A stretch of DNA of 64,000 bases from Aspergillus flavus (Eukaryota; Ascomycota; Eurotiomycetes; Eurotiales; Aspergillaceae): contig NC_092404.1 of NCBI RefSeq assembly GCF_009017415.1, forward strand, positions 2,294,001 to 2,358,000, read 5' to 3'. The position numbers and the translations under genes were made by a program. Positions 58,954 through 64,000 of the stretch are shown in pieces. How positions within the stretch are numbered: the first letter of the stretch is position 1; every line of letters begins with the position of its first letter. The notes below the pieces were generated by a model. It was not told the DNA's origin. It saw only the letters and a program-made list of their open reading frames with translations, and did not search any database.

Positions 58954-60740
58954 GATCAATGTCGAGTCAAATTGCGATGACAAGACTTTGAAAAGTCAGG
59001 AGATCCGAGAGGGGACCGGAATGGCGGGTCTAGAAAGAGAACAAAAAAAAGGCAAAAAAAAAGTCCGGGAGAGCCTATGGTGAAAGGGTGACAAATTTCG
59101 AGAATCACACCACGATAGGCGATTGAGAAGGGAAAAGGATAATAAAAAAAAAGGAAAAGAAAAAAGAAAAAATAGATAAAGTAAAAAAAAGGGAAAACAG
59201 AGAGGTCAGGAGATTCTTGACTCGAAAAGAGTAGATCTGAGAGGTCGACGGATTCGACACAATGATGATCTTCTTGTCGCACACAAAAACACGTTACACG
59301 GGCGAGGAAGTTGGACGAATAGACGACGGCCACATGCTGACGAGGAGAATACCACAGGAAAAGTCAGATTTCGTAAGTTGTCTGTAGGCGACAAGTAGGG
59401 TGAATGATTCGCAATGTTCAAGAAATCAAATAATAATCTAGGCAGACCGAAGTCAAAGTTGCGGGCGCAAGCGTGGACATAACTTGATCAGAAGACGGTG
59501 AGATGGAACGTCTAGAACATAAGCTCCGAGCTCGTTTAGCCAACGGGAATTACCGTCGATCGCAACCAACGTCAAAAAGTCGCTGAAGTTTGAACCGGCC
59601 CTGGGCAGCGGACGAGATCTGAGAGTCGTGGGTATCGGCTATTATCGATTCGGGCTCACGGAGCACTCAGGAATGGCGACAGCGGTTCCAATAGGTACAA
59701 ACGAACTGTGAGACGCAAGGAATCACAGATTCAAACCAGTCGCTCTCGCAGGGCCGAAGCGAATGCAGCCAGAGAGGTTTAGGTGGTTGACTAAACCGGG
59801 TGCGGGAGGACGGTAATGGAAGGAAAGAATAGTAGACTAGACTAACGACCACCCACTCAGGGGAGGGGGGAAACCGAGGCCAATGACAGGGGCCCACGTC
59901 AAGGAACGAAAGCTTTAGTGTGGGAAGGCCGAGGGCACGATCTGGGGCGCACAGGCAGGAAGGCACCCACAAGGATGGGTTAGCGGTGGGCACTGGCGCG
60001 GAGGAACACCCGAATGATAAGGAGGACCGAAGGGTAGTATACAGTCGGGATGGTAGTAGAGAAAGGGAAGTGACCGTGGGGGTAGAGAGGAAAGAGAATG
60101 AGAATGAGAAAAGAGAGTAAGGATGATGACGAGGAGGAGGAAGAGGAGGAGATCGATGCGGTAATGATGAAGAAGGAACCTCCCCCGGTAAGTCCAAAAA
60201 AGCTAAAAAGGTTATTCAACCCAAGGAAAATTACGGTTACCGAAAAGAAACGGGACGAAAAGAACCGTCCCAGAATTACTCAACTTATTCCACCCTAGTC
60301 ATCATGACCTCATGAAAATGGAAGACAAAAGAAGGGGACGGACAAATCAAATCAGTCCATGCTGGGTAAAGGTTATGTTTCATACAGACATAAACAAAAC
60401 TTCACGGCCTTTGATTGAACTCGAAAGAGAAACCAACCATGTCCAAGTTCATAAAGAAGGGGGGAAAGAAACCTTCTTCTATTTTTCTTGTGATATACGT
60501 TTAATTTTAATTTCAATTTTAGTTTTTGTTTTTTTTGTTTTTTTTATTATTATTTGTTTTTCCTTCCACCCCCTCCCAAAAAAGAAAAGAAAGATCTATA
60601 TACAGGCCTAAACAGAGATCTAGCCAGTAATACATGACCGCATATAGCTTCAATACAGGGGCCCAATTATTGCAAGACCAAAACCCCTTTAGACAAATAT
60701 AAACTGATTTTTAAGGTGCAATGCGCTATTGCATTGCAAA
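58954..60740. other. Spacer between VAC7 and the CorA gene
   Basis: 1.8 kb with the VAC7 promoter (A-tract and purine-rich DNA at about 59020-59200) and the CorA 3' flank (T-rich at 60476-60560). Open frames at 59667-60197 and nearby are low-complexity and have no domain signature. Confidence 0.55.
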
Positions 60741-63594
60741 CTATACAATCTTATACACCCGTTTGGCAATGAGAAATGACGCAAAGGCGAAAATGATCAA
60801 ACCAGCCGTAACTGATCAAGGGTAGGATGTTAGTCAGTCTATCATCAGATCAAGGGGCTGTTAGTTGTGTGAAAATAAGGGGAAACCTACTCGACCAGAA
60901 CCACGTCAAGCTATCCACATCCTGACCCGGTACCTTGACGTTCATCCCCCACATGCCGCAGATAATGTTAAGTGGAAGAACGATTGTTCCCATCACGGTC
61001 AACTTGCCTAATACATCCGCAGTCTGTTCCTGGCGCTCATTCATGAGAATGTTTATCTGTGCCAAATAGTTGGAATGTGCTCGGGACAGAAGCCTTGATG
61101 GTTGATCAGTTATAAGTATTCTAGAAAAGAGGAGTTGTGACATACGTCTCGTAGTAGGTCAAGCTACTCGTCATTGTCATGATGTGATCTTGGATGTCTC
61201 CCAGGTATAGGCCAATCTCGGACTTCGGCGCCACTTCCCACTGCTCGTTGCAGCGCTTGGCAAAGCCTTTGACAACGTCTGCCTTGTTGCTCAGCAGTCG
61301 ATACATGCCCATTACTTTCTTCCGACAAACCCCCACCCTTCGAAGCACTTCACCTGGAGCTAGCGTAGTCGAAGCTTCAACCCCATCGTCCTCTAGCTTG
61401 CTACTTTGGCCCATTACCGGCTCAGGGGAGTGCATTTTCATGATCATGCCATCGATCTCGTCGACCTCATCCTCAATAGACTGGATCAGCGGGCCGAAGA
61501 CATCAGTAATATCATCAATTATGGCATACGATATCCAATCAGAACTGAGGATTAAGTAGTCCATTAGTTGACGGATTCGCCGGCGCACATTCGCCGGGTG
61601 AGGTGTCTGAGAAAAGTGGAAGGACAAGACTCCTTCCCGGAACACAACCACGTACATATTCACTGGTTGCAGATAGTTCTCACTATTTGGGTCTTGGTCG
61701 AAGGTCCGATAATTGACAAAATAATAATTCCGAAACAGTTCAACTTTCTCCCGTGCCTCTTGCATCATGATATCCTCTGCCGTGAGCGCGTGGACCCCGA
61801 AGGCTTTGGCAATCACTCGCATCTCTGCATCCGTAGGGCAAAGAACGTCAAGCCAGAAGGTTGGCCGGGGCCCATACTTTTTTGGCTTCGTTTGTTGGTA
61901 CGGCCGTCGAGACGGGGAGGCATTTGCTGACGTGCGTGCTTCAGATACAGCTTCGCTGATGATGGACATACGAGGTTGTTGCTTTGAACCGTCTATATTG
62001 TCATGGTGGCTGTTGATAAATGGTGAAGTCCGGTTTCCATCAAAACCATGGTTGTTGTGATGTTTATTGTCAAAGGGTTCTTCTTCAGGGTCATGATCGG
62101 AATCCGTCTCGTCTTCTGAAGAAACTTCTAATTCGGGAGGGTCTGGGATAAAAAGCTCGCGGAAACTGCTTCCGGGTTGTACTAGCTCAGATATTGTCTG
62201 GGCGTGTATCGTACTTTGGAATTCCTCGTTGAAGTATGTGAATCGATAAGGAGCCTCCTCTTCCTCCCGTCGCCAGAGCTGATACTGTGGGCGCAGACGA
62301 CCCTCAATAAGCACAGGCTCACTAATCTTCTTTGCTCGAAAGTCACCCGTGCGCTCCTCCTTTTCCTCCCGGCTCCATTCCTCCAAAACTGACAAATCGG
62401 GCCATTCTCTGCGCCGCCGTCTCCGACGCTCAGTTTCACGCGATGCTCTTGCTGCGTCCTCATCGGCCAGTTCAGATACTTCCTCAGTCGGAAAACAAAC
62501 ATCTTCTTCGGCAGGCAAAGTTCGACGTCGAAGAAGACCTTCTTGCGGAGGGCGATGCCGCGGTGACACGGAAGGAGGAGAGCTTCGGATTCGATTGGTA
62601 CCGCTTTCAACATCGATCACCATGTCGTGTGATAGGGGCATCGATTCCATCCGATTGTCAATAGACTTGGCCAATGAGAAGTCAAAATCAGCCCCCGTCA
62701 CAACCGCATCATCATAGCCCATATCGGCTCTAAGCTTCGGCGAAGTTGGCATCGATGGTGGATTGTTGATATCGTAATCGCGATCCTGTTCGGGAAACCC
62801 GGGGCTCGGGATACGACGAGGTGAGCATCGGGACGAGTTCGTTTGGACTGATGAACGTCGTTGGCGAAAACTGAATGGATTTGACTTTGAATCGGTTCCA
62901 TATCGAGAGATATTGGCTCTATGAGCGGATGACGGACGCATCAACGGTGTCCGATCATCCACAGGGTCAGGGCCATCGCTGTCATCATCCACGGGAAGAG
63001 TTCTTGTACCAGACGGCTGATTACGAGAGCCCAAATCACCGGTACGGATTGTAGTGGACAAGGACCCGGGTCGAAAAGATTGAGCAAGTCGGCTGTCTCT
63101 GCGCGGCCGCATCATGGGTTGATTCCTGGGCAGTTCCGGACTTAGGTCAGTAATAAAACTAGCATAGACACTAGCATCAAAGACAACACGTACCTATGGT
63201 CCAGTAAAGCTTCACTTTCCAGACTAGTGCTACTTAAATCTCTCCCCAGCTTGTAGAACGGAAGCGCGCCTCGAGACTTGGTTTGATCCGCCATCATAGC
63301 CATGTGTTCCACTTCGGGGCCCGGGGTAGTAGGAGCTCCGGCATGAGGATCTTCGGCACTGATGAAAGATTGCCGACGATTACGACGTTTCCGATGTTTC
63401 TTCTTCCGTTTCGCGCGCTTTCCCGTGGTCGATTTGCTATCTATCTGAGGGTCTTGGGTCGTTTCGGAAGCTAAGGGATCATAGGTAGTGGAGGGGCGAG
63501 TGTCTGGACGTGAGTTGACGGAGCGGCCATCTTGTGAAGAAGACAACCCATGATTGGGACTCGTTTGATACGCAGCAGATGGAGCGTCAGCCAT
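60741..63594 (-). CDS. CorA-type magnesium transporter with long N-terminal extension
   Basis: Four exons, 63594-63194, 63140-61146, 61093-60891 and 60811-60741, give 889 aa. The CorA domain is C-terminal: a large cytosolic part (FWLDVLCPTDAEMRVIAKAF, HALTAEDIMMQEAREKVE, YYFVNYRTFD), a coiled stalk (YYETLLSRAHSNYLAQINILMN), helix 1 with the signature GMWGMNV (Gly-Met-Asn at residues 848-850), and helix 2 (ITAGLIIFAFASFLIAKRV). It forms a pentameric Mg2+ channel in this family. The N-terminal about 450 residues are basic and Ser/Pro-rich (KRKKKHRKRRNRR near residue 65) and probably regulatory, as in fungal Alr/CorA proteins. The two longest exons carry the extension and most of the cytosolic domain. 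Confidence 0.93.
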
Positions 63595-64000
63595 GCTGAT
63601 CGGAGGGTGCAGAACGCGAGGTATCCGTGATGATTGGCAGACCGAAGAAAGCCGAGTATGCTTATCTCCCTTCTAGAGCACAAGTCAACCCTAAATTGGG
63701 TAATAAAGTACCGGACTGAACCAAGTGCCAATTCAACGTATATGCAGTTGTGATAGGCCCAGTGTAACAGAATCCAGCATTGTCGAGGCCAATTCACCGA
63801 AACACGGGGCGAGAAGCAACGATTGGCGAAAATGGAACCTGTGGCGAGTTGCGGTGGGACATGGGGAAATGAGTAAGAGCAAGGGCGGACTCCATAAAAG
63901 AGACGCTCGTTGGAAGATAATAATAGTCGCCTGAGCTGCAGGATAAAAGACGGTGTCGAATGGACAGTGTGAGTGTTGAGTGTGAGAGAGTGCGTAGGAA
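63595..64000. promoter_or_regulatory. 5' flank of the CorA gene
   Basis: About 400 bp up to the window edge; presumably promoter of the minus-strand transporter. No specific motif is assigned. Confidence 0.4.

Noticed and set aside
59667..60197. 176-codon minus-strand frame rich in Pro/Ser/Phe
   Set aside because: Translation of simple-sequence promoter DNA; no domain or splice support.

Overview
This window looks like nuclear DNA of a filamentous ascomycete (Pezizomycotina), most likely Eurotiales (Aspergillus/Penicillium type). The evidence is many short GT..AG introns (about 45-125 nt) with short exons, and gene families typical of that group: Zn2Cys6 regulators, MFS carriers, a fungal flotillin, a DUF3824 protein and a Vac7-like protein. 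Exon structures below were joined by eye from conserved motifs, splice signals and reading phase. Within each model every junction keeps frame, but UTRs are not annotated.

Layout. 0-2 kb: 3' part of an F-box/LRR-like gene whose frame is broken once. 4-5.3 kb: a serine-rich unknown protein. 5.7-13.5 kb, all minus strand: IMP3 (SSU processome), an APH-fold kinase-like protein, the ER J-protein SCJ1 and a HAM1-like protein. 13.5-17.4 kb is gene-poor. 17.4-24.1 kb: malic enzyme, an Old-Yellow-Enzyme-like oxidoreductase and NAD-dependent glycerol-3-phosphate dehydrogenase. 24.6-29.2 kb: a Zn2Cys6 regulator next to a DHA2-type MFS transporter. 30.3-42.7 kb is dense: a FAR1/MuDR-type zinc-finger protein, THO7, TBCA, flotillin, elongin A, NEDD8, a 2H phosphoesterase and ribosomal protein L42/L44. 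44.3-49.1 kb: a sugar-transporter-type MFS protein facing a second Zn2Cys6 regulator. 52.5-63.6 kb: a DUF3824 protein, VAC7 and a CorA-type Mg2+ transporter.

Most genes are housekeeping: ribosome biogenesis and translation (IMP3, L42), mRNA export (THO7), ER folding (SCJ1), tubulin folding (TBCA), cullin-ligase function (elongin A, NEDD8), vacuole lipid signalling (VAC7) and Mg2+ uptake. Two regulator-transporter pairs are the most accessory-like parts. I see no tRNA, rRNA, CRISPR array or intact transposon, and no secondary-metabolite backbone gene. No clearly undescribed system stands out. The most checkable observations are a frameshift that one missing base explains, a cluster of CRE-like motifs upstream of the glycerol-3-phosphate dehydrogenase, an apparently domesticated transposase-type DNA-binding protein, very small exons, and the elongin A/NEDD8 neighbours.
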